NCBI RefSeq assembly: GCF_039645995.1
Contig: NZ_CP147920.1
Coordinates: 1,736,001-1,800,000, forward strand
From: Sulfurimonas sp. HSL3-1
GTDB taxonomy: Bacteria; Campylobacterota; Campylobacteria; Campylobacterales; Sulfurimonadaceae
DNA length: 64,000 nt
Reading direction: 5' to 3'
How positions within the stretch are numbered: position 1 is the stretch's first letter; every line of letters starts with the position of its first letter. A model generated the notes under the pieces. That model was given only the letters and a program-made list of their open reading frames with translations. It was not told the origin of the DNA and searched no databases. The translations under genes were made by a program, and so were the position numbers. This document shows, in pieces, positions 1 to 7,907 of this stretch.

Positions 1-1
1 G

Positions 2-400
2 CAAACGGTCATGGAACGCCTCTCGGCGTATGAGAAACGCCCCCTCGTTCTGGCCGTCACGGCGCTGACCTCCTTCAGCGAGGAGGAGTTCGGCGACGTC
101 TACAACAGCGGCATCGCCGCGACGGCGGACAAGTTTGCTCAGGACGCACACGAAGCGGGCCTGGACGGCGTCGTCTGCAGCGTCTTTGAAAGCGCATCCA
201 TCAAACGTATGACCAGTAGCGACTTCGTGACTCTGACCCCGGGCATCCGTCCCTTCGGCGAGGACGCCGGCGACCAGCAGCGCGTCGCCACGATCGAAGC
301 GGCCGAGGCGGAAAAAGTCGACTTCATCGTCGTCGGCCGTCCCATCTACCAGGCCGAAGATCCCGCCGCCGTCGTCGCAAAGATCCTCGAACGCCTTTAA
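2..400 (+). CDS. pyrF: Orotidine 5'-phosphate decarboxylase, C-terminal part (5' end outside window)
   Basis: Catalyses the last step of UMP synthesis, decarboxylation of OMP to UMP, in the cytosol. The window opens inside the gene and about 132 residues remain. The C-terminal half of the beta/alpha barrel is recognisable: LAVTALTS strand, GLDGVVCS, the phosphate-binding segment LTPGIRP followed by DQQRV, and the closing VVGRPIYQAEDP, which holds the conserved Gly-Arg. The reading frame is open from base 2, so the methionine at position 11 is internal. The tRNA promoter follows shortly after the stop. Confidence 0.93.
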   Translation, partial: QTVMERLSAYEKRPLVLAVTALTSFSEEEFGDVYNSGIAATADKFAQDAHEAGLDGVVCSVFESASIKRMTSSDFVTLTPGIRPFGEDAGDQQRVATIEAAEAEKVDFIVVGRPIYQAEDPAAVVAKILERL

Positions 401-446
401 AGAGTCGGCGGCACACTTTTTAAGCGAAATATTATGTCTGTCTGAT

Positions 447-452
447 TATAAT
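447..452 (+). promoter_or_regulatory. -10 element of the tRNA-Ser/tRNA-Asn promoter
   Basis: A perfect TATAAT preceded by TCTGAT lies 22 bases before the mature tRNA-Ser. No good -35 hexamer is seen 17 bases upstream, which fits the weak -35 usage of Campylobacterota sigma-70 promoters. The call is by motif only. Confidence 0.6.
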
Positions 453-474
453 CTCACTCTCATTTTTGAGACTT

Positions 475-563
475 GGACAGGTGGGTGAGAGGCTGAAACC
501 ACACCCCTGCTAAGGGTGCGTACGTCCTGCGTACCGAGGGTTCGAATCCCTCCCTGTCCGCCA
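475..563 (+). tRNA. tRNA-Ser (anticodon GCT)
   Basis: A class II tRNA with a long variable arm. The acceptor stem pairs GGACAGG with CCTGTCC, followed by discriminator G and an encoded CCA. The anticodon loop CTGCTAA is closed by CACCC/GGGTG, giving anticodon GCT, which reads AGC and AGT serine codons. The T loop TTCGAAT is intact. Only 11 bases separate it from the next tRNA, so the two are probably one transcript. Confidence 0.95.
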
Positions 564-574
564 CTCACATCGAT

Positions 575-649
575 TCCGGATTAGCTCAGCGGTAGAGTAG
601 GTGACTGTTAATCACTTGGTCACTGGTTCGAATCCAGTATCCGGAGCCA
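575..649 (+). tRNA. tRNA-Asn (anticodon GTT)
   Basis: The acceptor stem TCCGGAT pairs with ATCCGGA, followed by discriminator G and an encoded CCA. The D arm contains TTAGCTCAGCGGTAGAG, the anticodon loop CTGTTAA gives GTT for asparagine, and the T loop is TTCGAAT. It lies just behind tRNA-Ser, probably on the same transcript. The open frame that runs through it is not a gene. Confidence 0.95.
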
Positions 650-678
650 TTTTCTTCGACGCTTTTTCCTTTACTCTT

Positions 679-881
679 CGTTGTCAACAAGCTCATGTAC
701 ATGAGTACACTTCACTTGTCTCCGCCTCGATTAAAGAAAAAATCGTCTTCGAAAATTTGCTTATCCAAAAAAACATGCATTTAGCATCTTTTTTATCGGA
801 ATATCGTTGTCAACAAGCTCATGTACAATAGTAAGCTTCGCACTGTTCCGCCTTGATTTTAGAAAAAATCGTCTTCGAAAA
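679..881. repeat. Two-copy direct repeat, 126-bp period, downstream of the tRNAs
   Basis: The block CGTTGTCAACAAGCTCATGT at about 679 returns at about 805. The block AGAAAAAATCGTCTTCGAAA at about 735 returns at about 861. Both are offset by exactly 126 bp, so two units of about 77 bp (679-755 and 805-881) lie in the same order, with diverged sequence between the blocks. Small palindromes (CATGTACATG, TTCGAA) occur inside. No protein-coding sense is evident. The rest of 650-930 holds nothing else that I recognise. Confidence 0.75.
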
Positions 882-930
882 ATTCTTTCATAATCTAAAT
901 TCAAATTGATTGAGAGTGTATACTCGGCGC

Positions 931-2175
931 CTAACGCTCTTCGGCCTCTTTGCGGGCCTGTTCGCGCAGACGGTCTTTCTTGCTTTTTTTCTTTCCCTTT
1001 ACCGGGGCCGGACCTTTTGTCTTTACCGGTGCTTCGCCGGTCAGTTCGAAACCTTCGACCCGCTCGCGGGGCAGCCGGATCTTCGCGCGTTTTTCGATGA
1101 CTTTGAAATGCGCCTGCGTCTCATGGTCGATGAACGAAATGGCCGTGCCCGACTTTCCGGCGCGCCCTGTCCGTCCGATGCGGTGAATGTAATCCGCCGG
1201 AGAACGCGGGAGGTCGAAATTGACGACGCAGTCGATATCGTCTACATGCAGTCCCCGCCCGACGAGATCGGTGGCAAAGAGGATACGGAACCGCTTTTGT
1301 TTGAAATCGTCCAGCGTCGCACTGCGCTCCTCCTGCGTGAGGTCGCCGTGGAACGACTCCGCCGAAAAGCCGTACTTGCGAAACTTCGCGGCGATATTGT
1401 CCGCCGCGCGCTTGTTGGCCATGAAGACCAGGACCTGTTCCCACGGTTCGTTCTCCAGCAGGTGCCGCAGCAGCGGCCCGCGCTTCTCGCGGTCCACCTC
1501 GATAACGTGCTGGTCGATGCTCTGAACCGTCGGTGCTTCCGACGCAAAGGCGACTTCCACGGCCTCCTGTGTAATGCGCGATGCGATGGTCTGCATCTTT
1601 GGCGGGTAGGTTGCGGAAAAAAGAAGGTTCTGCCGTTTTTCTGGAAGCTGCGGCAGAATAAGATCCAGCTCTTCGGCAAAACCGAGATCGAGCATCTTGT
1701 CCGCCTCGTCAAGGACCAGGAACTCCAGGTGCGAGAGATTCATCTGCTTCTTGCTCAGTACATCGATGAGCCGCCCGGAGGTCGCCACGACGATATCGCA
1801 CCCCTGCTGTACGGCGTAGAGCTGGTCGCCGATACGCTCGCCGCCAATGATGCTGACGACCTTGGGCAGCTTCGGCAGGAAAACGCCAAAGGTCTCGAAC
1901 GCCTGCGCCACCTGCAGCGTCAGCTCCCGCGTCGGGGTCAGCACCAGGGCCTTGATCTTCGCCTTGCCCTCCCCTTTGCGCTGCGACCAGAGCTGCAGCA
2001 GCGGCAGCACGAAGCCCGCGCTTTTGCCGCTGCCCGTCTGCGCCCGTGCCATGACGTCCCTTCCTTCGAGCACCAGCGGGATCACCCGCTGCTGTACGGG
2101 CGTCGGTTCCACGTAGCCGTTCTCCCGCAATGCGCGTTCAATCGCGCCGATAAGTCCGAGTCCGTTAAACGGCAT
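931..2175 (-). CDS. DEAD-box RNA helicase, RhlE-like
   Basis: An ATP-dependent RNA helicase, likely acting in ribosome assembly or RNA decay. From the N-terminus: Q-motif (GYVEPTPVQ), Walker A AQTGSGKS, motif Ia PTREL, motif Ib SGR, Walker B DEAD, motif III SAT, then RecA-2 motifs ending in [10 protein letters not shown]. The tail after about residue 370 is Lys/Arg-rich (KGKKKSKKDR), typical of RhlE proteins. At 414 residues the length is normal. It stands alone, 125 bp before the end of the ribonucleotide reductase gene on the same strand. A second RhlE-like gene lies near 59-60 kb. Confidence 0.93.
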   Translation of the reverse strand: MPFNGLGLIGAIERALRENGYVEPTPVQQRVIPLVLEGRDVMARAQTGSGKSAGFVLPLLQLWSQRKGEGKAKIKALVLTPTRELTLQVAQAFETFGVFLPKLPKVVSIIGGERIGDQLYAVQQGCDIVVATSGRLIDVLSKKQMNLSHLEFLVLDEADKMLDLGFAEELDLILPQLPEKRQNLLFSATYPPKMQTIASRITQEAVEVAFASEAPTVQSIDQHVIEVDREKRGPLLRHLLENEPWEQVLVFMANKRAADNIAAKFRKYGFSAESFHGDLTQEERSATLDDFKQKRFRILFATDLVGRGLHVDDIDCVVNFDLPRSPADYIHRIGRTGRAGKSGTAISFIDHETQAHFKVIEKRAKIRLPRERVEGFELTGEAPVKTKGPAPVKGKKKSKKDRLREQARKEAEER

Positions 2176-2300
2176 AAAGCTTTCCTCGTAGTTTGTTAGA
2201 CGTATTTTAGGGGGTTTGAGCTTTAACGCGTATCGTCACGACTGCAAAAAGCCGGTCAGTCACCCTCCCTTACACCATGCTGTTAGAAAAATTCACCCGC

Positions 2301-4274
2301 TCACAGTTCGCAGGTATCGTTTGAACAAAAACGGCTCTCGATGCCGTCGCTGTCTGCGAACTTGTTCCAATCTATATGCGGCATGGCGGCAAGCTTCTCT
2401 TCGTAGGTTTCCCGGGTGATCCCTTCGTAGGGCATCTGCTTGTAGGCGCCGGTCTCGGAGTGCGGCAGCATGGAAACCGATTTGATCACCGGGGCGAACT
2501 GAGCAAGCATATGCTCGACCTGGTGGCCCTCCGTTTCGGGGTCGAAATAGACGGTGCAGCTGACCATGTTGTCGCTCCACTCGCGCTGTATCATGGCGAG
2601 GAAAGCGAACTGCTCCCAGGCGGACACCTCGGTCGCCTTTCGTGTTTTTCCCTGGTCGATCGGGAACGCGAAAACGGTCGTATTCTCGCTGTAGACGTCG
2701 GGTTCATGCACAACGCCTGCCGCCTTTAGCAGACGGCAGACCGCGGTGTCATTCCCGACGCGCATCCGTCGCAACGCGTATTGGAACGTCGGGAAGTGCA
2801 TCCCGGAACTGACGCCCGCCAGTTGTGAGATCGTCCCCGAGGGCTTGATCGTCGTCACCCGGATGGAGGGTGGCACGCCGGCTTCCGACGCCAGTTTCCG
2901 GTTCGCCGCGCGCACCACCTTGTACCCCCTGCGCAGCCGCCTTGTCAATTCGGTCGCCCCCAGCTGGTCGAGCATGTCCGCCATGCCCGAAAGGCTGACC
3001 CCGATGCGCCGGTTACGGACCACGATTGCGTTCGTTTCGGGGCGGTGCGTCGGCAGCAGCGCGACCGTTGAAGCGTAAAACGTGGCGTACTCCAGAACCT
3101 TATAGAAGTCGTCTTCCCCCGCGCATCGCGACGGAAAGACCTCGGCCAGGTTGCACAGCTCGTAACTCTCGAGCGGGATCTCGCTGCAGGGGTTTGCCAG
3201 CCACGCCAGGTCCTCGGACTCTCTGCCGTATCGCCCGTACTTCTGTACATTGATCAGGTTCATGATGCCCGGTTCGCCGTTGGCGATAATGTGCTTTGCG
3301 ATAATAGGGAGTTTCGCAAAATCTTCCGTCTTTTTCAGCACAACGGTGTTGTTCGACATCCAGCCGATCTCGGCACGTTCGGGGAAACGTTCATAATCTT
3401 TCAGGGAGAGAAAGCTCTCATCCTCCGCCGATCCCAGGGCGATCTCGGCACTGCGGCGCACATTGCCGGCCACAACGCAGGCCCCGATGGCATTGAAGAT
3501 ATCGGCGGTACAGCGCGTCGCATCCGTTTCTTCGACGCAAAAAGCATCCAGGTAGCTCTCGATCCTCCGGTGAAGCGTCTTGAGCGGCTCCGGTCCCGAA
3601 GCGGTTCCGCCAAAACCCCTGATAGGCGACCCCGCGGGCCGGATCATATCGTAGTCGAATGTGAACCACGCCCCGCCCCTGGTGTAGCTTTCGATCAACA
3701 GCCTTACCGATGCGACCCACCCCTCCCTGCTGTCGGGAATGACAAAAGGCACCGGGCGCGATTTATCCGGCATGGCCGTACCCGGCCCCTTCCATGCAGT
3801 GTTGAAACCGACGCCGACGCCGCACATCAGCATGTCCATCGTCCAGTCCGCGGCGGTGGCGAGGTCGGCAGTGTCTACCGCCCCGCAGTTGTTAAGCGCC
3901 GCGGCGCCCCGGGTGTAAACGTACTCCGTGCCCATCGCCCAGAGCCCCCGTCCCGGCGGCAGCCACTTCATCTCGAACATCGCCTCGGCCATTTCGGCCG
4001 CATAAGACTGCCAATACCCTTCATCCCAATGCAGCCTACTCAGCGCATAATGGTGTTTTCGGACGGACATCACCCCGTTCGTCACCCGGATAACGGTATC
4101 GGCCCAATGCTCCTGCGACCCATCTTCCATTTTCCGACTATAAGTCCGGTAATACGTCGTTTCTCCAAAACCGCCAAAGCCGAAATCCGGTCTGCGCTGC
4201 CGCAGCGCGCCGCAAATCTGCTCTTTTAGTTCAAACCGCTCCGTAATCATCATCTTTGTGTCACTGTCGCTCAT
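2301..4274 (-). CDS. nrdJ: Adenosylcobalamin-dependent (class II) ribonucleotide reductase, monomeric RTPR type
   Basis: Makes deoxyribonucleotides using an adenosylcobalamin radical, without oxygen and without a separate radical subunit. Key residues in the 657-aa protein are C130 (LNNCGAVD) and, in NPCSEIPLESYELCNL, C363, E365 and C374. Their spacing is identical to C408/E410/C419 of the Lactobacillus leichmannii enzyme. The C-terminal pair C650 and C655 has the spacing of the shuttle cysteines C731/C736. Start ATG 4274 is chosen for its AAGGAG seven bases upstream; an 18-residue longer frame lacks one. No cobalamin riboswitch was recognised upstream. Most Campylobacterota rely on class I NrdAB, so this gene is noteworthy. 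Confidence 0.92.
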   Translation of the reverse strand: MSDSDTKMMITERFELKEQICGALRQRRPDFGFGGFGETTYYRTYSRKMEDGSQEHWADTVIRVTNGVMSVRKHHYALSRLHWDEGYWQSYAAEMAEAMFEMKWLPPGRGLWAMGTEYVYTRGAAALNNCGAVDTADLATAADWTMDMLMCGVGVGFNTAWKGPGTAMPDKSRPVPFVIPDSREGWVASVRLLIESYTRGGAWFTFDYDMIRPAGSPIRGFGGTASGPEPLKTLHRRIESYLDAFCVEETDATRCTADIFNAIGACVVAGNVRRSAEIALGSAEDESFLSLKDYERFPERAEIGWMSNNTVVLKKTEDFAKLPIIAKHIIANGEPGIMNLINVQKYGRYGRESEDLAWLANPCSEIPLESYELCNLAEVFPSRCAGEDDFYKVLEYATFYASTVALLPTHRPETNAIVVRNRRIGVSLSGMADMLDQLGATELTRRLRRGYKVVRAANRKLASEAGVPPSIRVTTIKPSGTISQLAGVSSGMHFPTFQYALRRMRVGNDTAVCRLLKAAGVVHEPDVYSENTTVFAFPIDQGKTRKATEVSAWEQFAFLAMIQREWSDNMVSCTVYFDPETEGHQVEHMLAQFAPVIKSVSMLPHSETGAYKQMPYEGITRETYEEKLAAMPHIDWNKFADSDGIESRFCSNDTCEL

Positions 4275-4494
4275 CCCTCGTCTCCTTGCTGTCCTATGCA
4301 ACAAGTATAGTACGATTCCTACAAGCACTCCTTGATTTCTGTCAAACGTCTTGGAGAGCAGTCAGTAGATGTGTCAAAAGTATAGGAGTTGTCGAGAAAA
4401 GAGATCGGGCGGCCAGTGTAGTGCTAACCGTGAAAATCAGCCCGTTGCAGTTTACGCTACTTTAAACGTCATGATCCGGCAGTTGCACCGCTTT

Positions 4495-4698
4495 TTACTC
4501 AAAGTCATTAAATTTATTGCGCCTATCATCAAGCTCTTTATATCTCAGCTTCCTGCGTCCGACTGCATAGATCACAAACCCAACAATGAATGTTCCCAGT
4601 CCCACTCGTTGATACTGAAGTTCCTCAAGATTTATAAGATAAAGCCCTGCGGCCATGATACATGCACTTATGAATAAGTGTAAATCCTGCTTCCACAC
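4495..4698 (-). CDS. Small membrane protein (67 aa), unknown
   Basis: Not recognised. Two hydrophobic segments (about residues 8-24 and 34-47), then a charged tail with many Arg, Lys, Asp and Glu. It is the last of a same-strand array of tiny membrane-protein genes and starts one base after the stop of the preceding gene. Composition is AT-richer than the flanks. Bases 4275-4494 upstream of the reductase hold no gene that I can see. Confidence 0.5.
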   Translation of the reverse strand: MWKQDLHLFISACIMAAGLYLINLEELQYQRVGLGTFIVGFVIYAVGRRKLRYKELDDRRNKFNDFE

Positions 4699-4699
4699 C

Positions 4700-4885
4700 T
4701 CAATACCCCCTAATCACTATCGACCAAAAACGCATGCCGCCCAATGCAGCCATAATAATTCCAAGTATCATCCACATATCCGGTATGACACCTTTCAACG
4801 CGATAAAAAGGAGAAAAACAATCCAGCAAATCAAGCCGAGCCAAAAAGAGCGTTTCTTTACATCATTTGTTTTCAAGTAATGCAC
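4700..4885 (-). CDS. Small membrane protein (61 aa), unknown
   Basis: Not recognised. A basic N-terminus (NDVKKRSFW) is followed by two hydrophobic helices (about residues 14-32 and 38-56), suggesting an inner-membrane hairpin. It overlaps the end of the upstream gene by 23 bases and is followed at once by the next one, so the set is probably cotranscribed. Confidence 0.5.
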   Translation of the reverse strand: MHYLKTNDVKKRSFWLGLICWIVFLLFIALKGVIPDMWMILGIIMAALGGMRFWSIVIRGY

Positions 4886-5054
4886 CTACGATACACATCA
4901 TGCCGAACAACAGTTGTACTCCCCCCATAAGCAGCATTAGGTTTTCGCCCTTTATTGATGTTCCGTAAATACCTATAAAAAGACGATGATTAAAAAAGGT
5001 GTCATAAGCGCCAAATAGGAAACAAACCCCAAGAAACAGTAGCCCTTTATTCAC
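4863..5054 (-). CDS. Small membrane protein (63 aa), unknown, GTG start
   Basis: Not recognised. It has an N-terminal hydrophobic helix (GLLFLGVCFLFGAY) and a second one (LMLLMGGVQLLFGMMCIVGA). The GTG start overlaps the TGA of the upstream frame as GTGA, a typical coupling, and is preceded by GAAGAGGA. This coupling is also the best evidence that the upstream frame ending at 5051 is, or was, translated. Confidence 0.5.
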   Translation of the reverse strand: MNKGLLFLGVCFLFGAYDTFFNHRLFIGIYGTSIKGENLMLLMGGVQLLFGMMCIVGALLENK

Positions 5055-5241
5055 TCCTCTTCACCGGCTTTCTTTACAAAATATTTGTTCACGTAAATTT
5101 CCAAAGGAATAAAAAACATCATCAGTAACAACAAGAATAATGCTGCTGTTGCAGCCCCAGGCAGATTGTCGTTTTGATGTTGTCGACAATCGTTGAAATG
5201 AAACGGATTGTCAGCAAAATCATGGCGGTGTATCGAAACAT
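5051..5241 (-). pseudogene. Small membrane protein, apparently frameshifted
   Basis: ATG 5241 has a good RBS (GGAGAGG seven bases upstream) and begins MFRYTAMILLTIRF, a hydrophobic segment, but this frame soon meets a stop. A second frame carries a plausible C-terminal half (ALFLLLLMMFFIPLEIYVNK, then a charged KKAGEEE end) and terminates in the GTGA overlap with the next gene. That frame has no start codon of its own. The two halves join through a shift near the GGGG run (CTGGGGCT). It may be a true lesion, programmed shifting or a sequencing error. Confidence 0.4.
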
Positions 5242-5254
5242 TATCTATCCTCTC

Positions 5255-5368
5255 CTAGGCCGCATCACAAACAATTTTACTTGCCTCACGCGGGAAACCT
5301 TCAGCCTCTATCTGATGTAACTGTTTTTCTTTTACTGGATTAGATAAACAGCACACCTCCCATTTCAA
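5255..5368 (-). CDS. Possible 37-aa ORF or gene remnant
   Basis: An open frame from TTG 5368 to TAG 5255 encodes a Cys-containing peptide ending GFPREASKIVCDAA. It looks protein-like rather than random, but only a GGAGGG about ten bases upstream supports the start. It sits between the lipoprotein gene and the small membrane genes on the same strand. It could be the tail of a decayed gene. Confidence 0.2.
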   Translation of the reverse strand: MKWEVCCLSNPVKEKQLHQIEAEGFPREASKIVCDAA

Positions 5369-5404
5369 AGTGCCAAAACCCTCCGAGAGCGTTTTGACTT
5401 CGGA

Positions 5405-5938
5405 TTATTTTGAGACTGAAGTAGGAGCTACTACCGTACAATCGAAGTTAGCAATGCTGTTGATATGCACGGTACCTGTCGTCGCGAGTACTGCCTCTAA
5501 AAAGAGATCGATATCGTATGTAGCACCTACTTCCAGGATATCTGTCGATGAATTAACGTCATATGAAAGTGCTCCAGTTGCATTGGATGTAAACTCCAGA
5601 GTGCCGCTCTGCGCCATATATGCCAAGTAGCCGTAATCGAAATCAGGTTCATCCACAAGCAACTCGGAACCGTAAGCACGATCTTGCGTATACGCATAAT
5701 AGTCATAGCTTCCAACAGCATCCGTACAGAAATAGTAATCGATATTGGAGGCGTCATATGTGTTATTCGCGAAATCCAGATCCACATTAATGTGGTATCC
5801 CATGACACCCGTGGCATTCAGCTCTGCAAAGGTGACGTTGATGTCGCCTACGCCAAAATTGCCCGAAGAGCCAGAACCACAACCGGCAAGGCCCAGGACC
5901 AACGCACCTGCGAGCATAGATGAAACGTACTTTTTCAT
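5405..5938 (-). CDS. Hypothetical lipoprotein (177 aa)
   Basis: The signal peptide ends in lipobox LAGC with the lipidated cysteine at residue 20, followed by a Gly/Ser linker, so the mature protein should be membrane-anchored in the periplasm or on the surface. The remainder is acidic, Asp/Asn/Tyr-rich and beta-strand-like (for example NVDLDFANNTYD), with two further cysteines (FCTDA, FDCTV) that may pair. No family recognised. An RBS (TTAGGAGAG) precedes the ATG. The upstream region to about 6060 is very AT-rich. Confidence 0.75.
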   Translation of the reverse strand: MKKYVSSMLAGALVLGLAGCGSGSSGNFGVGDINVTFAELNATGVMGYHINVDLDFANNTYDASNIDYYFCTDAVGSYDYYAYTQDRAYGSELLVDEPDFDYGYLAYMAQSGTLEFTSNATGALSYDVNSSTDILEVGATYDIDLFLEAVLATTGTVHINSIANFDCTVVAPTSVSK

Positions 5939-6167
5939 TGTTCTCTCCTAATATTTAATATAATCTATCCTACATTTATAGAGATTACATATCACTTAAT
6001 CTATAGAATATATATCAATAATATTAAACTGTAAAAAATTTTTTGTTAATTCAATATTGTGGACTGAAATCTTTGACGGCAGCTTTGCCAAGCGGGAAGC
6101 GCTCAAAACGAAGCTGCCCAATAGAGAAAAAACATATTTTTCAATGCCCACTCTTTTCAAAATTTGT

Positions 6168-6173
6168 TATAAT
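6168..6173 (+). promoter_or_regulatory. -10 element upstream of the DUF4395 gene
   Basis: TATAAT in the context TTGTTATAATTCG, without a clear -35. The predicted transcript would start near 6180. The rest of 5940-6286 holds only AT-rich divergent promoter sequence. Confidence 0.45.
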
Positions 6174-6286
6174 TCGTCCCGCATCAAAACTTTATCACAA
6201 TGCAAAAGCGTGGACCCCTTGTTCATACGATGTTTATAGAAACAGGGAATGCTTGCACATACACTCACGCATCCAAAGGAAGTTTT

Positions 6287-7024
6287 TTGAACCTTCAGAG
6301 TTTTTTATGGGATTACGGAGAAAAAGTACCCGGGTACGACGTCAGAGTCGTTAATGAAAGAGAAGCCAGAGCCGCAGCGGGGATCCTTGGAATCCTCGGA
6401 ACTATCATCATCTTCGTCGGGATAGGTTTCAACCACATCATGGCAGCGAGAATCTATTTGGCCTTTTTATTTATAGATTTTACGCTGAGAATGATCAGTC
6501 CGAAATACGTCCCTTCCCTGCTGCTGGGCAAGTTTGTCGTGCAGAACCAGAAACCGGAATACGTCGGCGGACTGCAGAAGCGCTTCGCGTGGACGCTGGG
6601 CTGGCTGATCTCCCTGCCGATGGTCTGGTGGTTCGTCATCAACTGGGACATCACCTTCTATAAAGTGCTCATCTGTGTGCTTTGCGCGTCGCTGATGTTC
6701 CTGGAAAGCGCCTTCTCCATCTGCGTCGGCTGTATGATCTACAAACTGCTCACGCGCATAGACCCGGTCCACTGTCCGGGCGGCACCTGCGAGCTCCGTA
6801 TCAAAGAGCCCATCCAGAAGTTCAACCCCGCCCAAAAGGTGATCGCGGCCCTGACCGTCGTCGGTTTCCTGGTGGGCACCTACGCGTTTTTGGCCTACGA
6901 GGAGCCCAAGACCTTCTTCGGCGAGTTTCTTCATGAAGCCGTTTTGACGGAATCGCAATTGATCAAAGAGAAAGAAGAAGCGTACCAGAGGGAGCTGGAA
7001 AAAGAGTTCGGTGATGACTTTTAA
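6287..7024 (+). CDS. DUF4395 integral membrane protein
   Basis: The family's opening is clear (GYDVRVVNEREARAAAGI), followed by four hydrophobic segments and the Cys motif SICVGCMIY; function is unknown. A further CPGGTC motif lies after it. The C-terminus is a charged helix (KEKEEAYQRELEKEF). TTG 6287 is preferred because AAGGAAG lies just upstream and the family starts close to this motif. In-frame ATGs at 6200 and 6230 lack an RBS, but 6200 gives the longest product (274 aa). Confidence 0.75.
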   Translation: MNLQSFLWDYGEKVPGYDVRVVNEREARAAAGILGILGTIIIFVGIGFNHIMAARIYLAFLFIDFTLRMISPKYVPSLLLGKFVVQNQKPEYVGGLQKRFAWTLGWLISLPMVWWFVINWDITFYKVLICVLCASLMFLESAFSICVGCMIYKLLTRIDPVHCPGGTCELRIKEPIQKFNPAQKVIAALTVVGFLVGTYAFLAYEEPKTFFGEFLHEAVLTESQLIKEKEEAYQRELEKEFGDDF

Positions 7025-7265
7025 ACGTTCTTCTGACGCTTAACGACACCCTCGGCTCCACCTTCCTTCTACCGGCCTGGGTGCCGGCCTCCCGCTTTGT
7101 GATTCACCCATGCTTCATCTGTCTGTAGTTGATCCGGATCTCCCGAATGAAACAAAGTGGATACAAAAACATATCCAAACAGAAAATAGATATTTTTTTA
7201 GCAGAACCAAGGTCTCTTTTGTCTAAGATGCCTCCTCCAGAACACTAAAACCGATACGCCTCTGT

Positions 7266-7847
7266 GTGAACCCTGTTTCGATTGGAACGTCGCAGCGGTT
7301 TTGGTGCAGCAGAGGAAGATATCACGAACGGTTGCATGAACAGCATATGAAATTACAAACACTTTGGGAAAAGATACGGCGCCGAAAATCCGGCCAGCAA
7401 TCCTTTTGGATCAATGAAGAGATGATCGTCCTTGACAACACCACGGTCCCCCATCCACATGCAGACATGCCGAGATCGTGTATCAAGCTGTACAATGAGG
7501 CCCGTACCATCGTCAGGCACTCTCCAAAATCCTCTGCAGCAATACTGCGCCTGGTTTTCTACGCATTGATGAAAGAACTCGGCGAAACAGGGGTTCATAT
7601 CGACAGGGATATCCACGCCCTCGTGAAACGCGGGATGCCAAAGCGGATACAAACAACGCTGGAGTACTGCCGGGTCACGGGGAAGAATGGCGTCCCTCCC
7701 GGAGAAGTCGATCTCCATGTCACGCCCGATATGCCGCTGATCATGTTCACCCTGATCAACTTTATCGTCGAAGAACAGATCACCCGGGCGAAACGGATCG
7801 AAAAAGCCTACGACAACCTGCCGGTCTGGGAACCGGATGAGACCTGA
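7266..7847 (+). CDS. DUF4145 domain protein
   Basis: The core (IKLYNEARTIVRHSPKSSAA, ILRLVFYALMKELG, then an Asp/His-containing loop and GVPPGEVDL) matches the helical DUF4145 family. That family is found alone and in restriction or defence proteins; its function is unresolved. The first 27 residues are unconvincing and ATG 7347 (MKLQTLWEK) may be the true start, but neither has a good RBS. Bases 7025-7265 contain a small CCGGC/GCCGG hairpin and no gene. Confidence 0.7.
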   Translation: MNPVSIGTSQRFWCSRGRYHERLHEQHMKLQTLWEKIRRRKSGQQSFWINEEMIVLDNTTVPHPHADMPRSCIKLYNEARTIVRHSPKSSAAILRLVFYALMKELGETGVHIDRDIHALVKRGMPKRIQTTLEYCRVTGKNGVPPGEVDLHVTPDMPLIMFTLINFIVEEQITRAKRIEKAYDNLPVWEPDET

Positions 7848-7907
7848 AACACGCCCTGCACGCAGCCCCCGCTCCTTTTCCTTAAGCCCTTCGGGGTAAG
7901 ATAGCAC

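Noticed and set aside
601-831. 76-codon open frame
   Set aside because: It begins inside tRNA-Asn and runs across the repeat; no RBS.
910-2199. 429-codon open frame on the plus strand
   Set aside because: Antisense to the RhlE-like helicase, whose motifs are complete.
4275-4494. Cobalamin riboswitch expected ahead of a B12-dependent reductase
   Set aside because: I could not find a convincing B12 box or the expected helices; only a possible -10 (TATACT) was seen.
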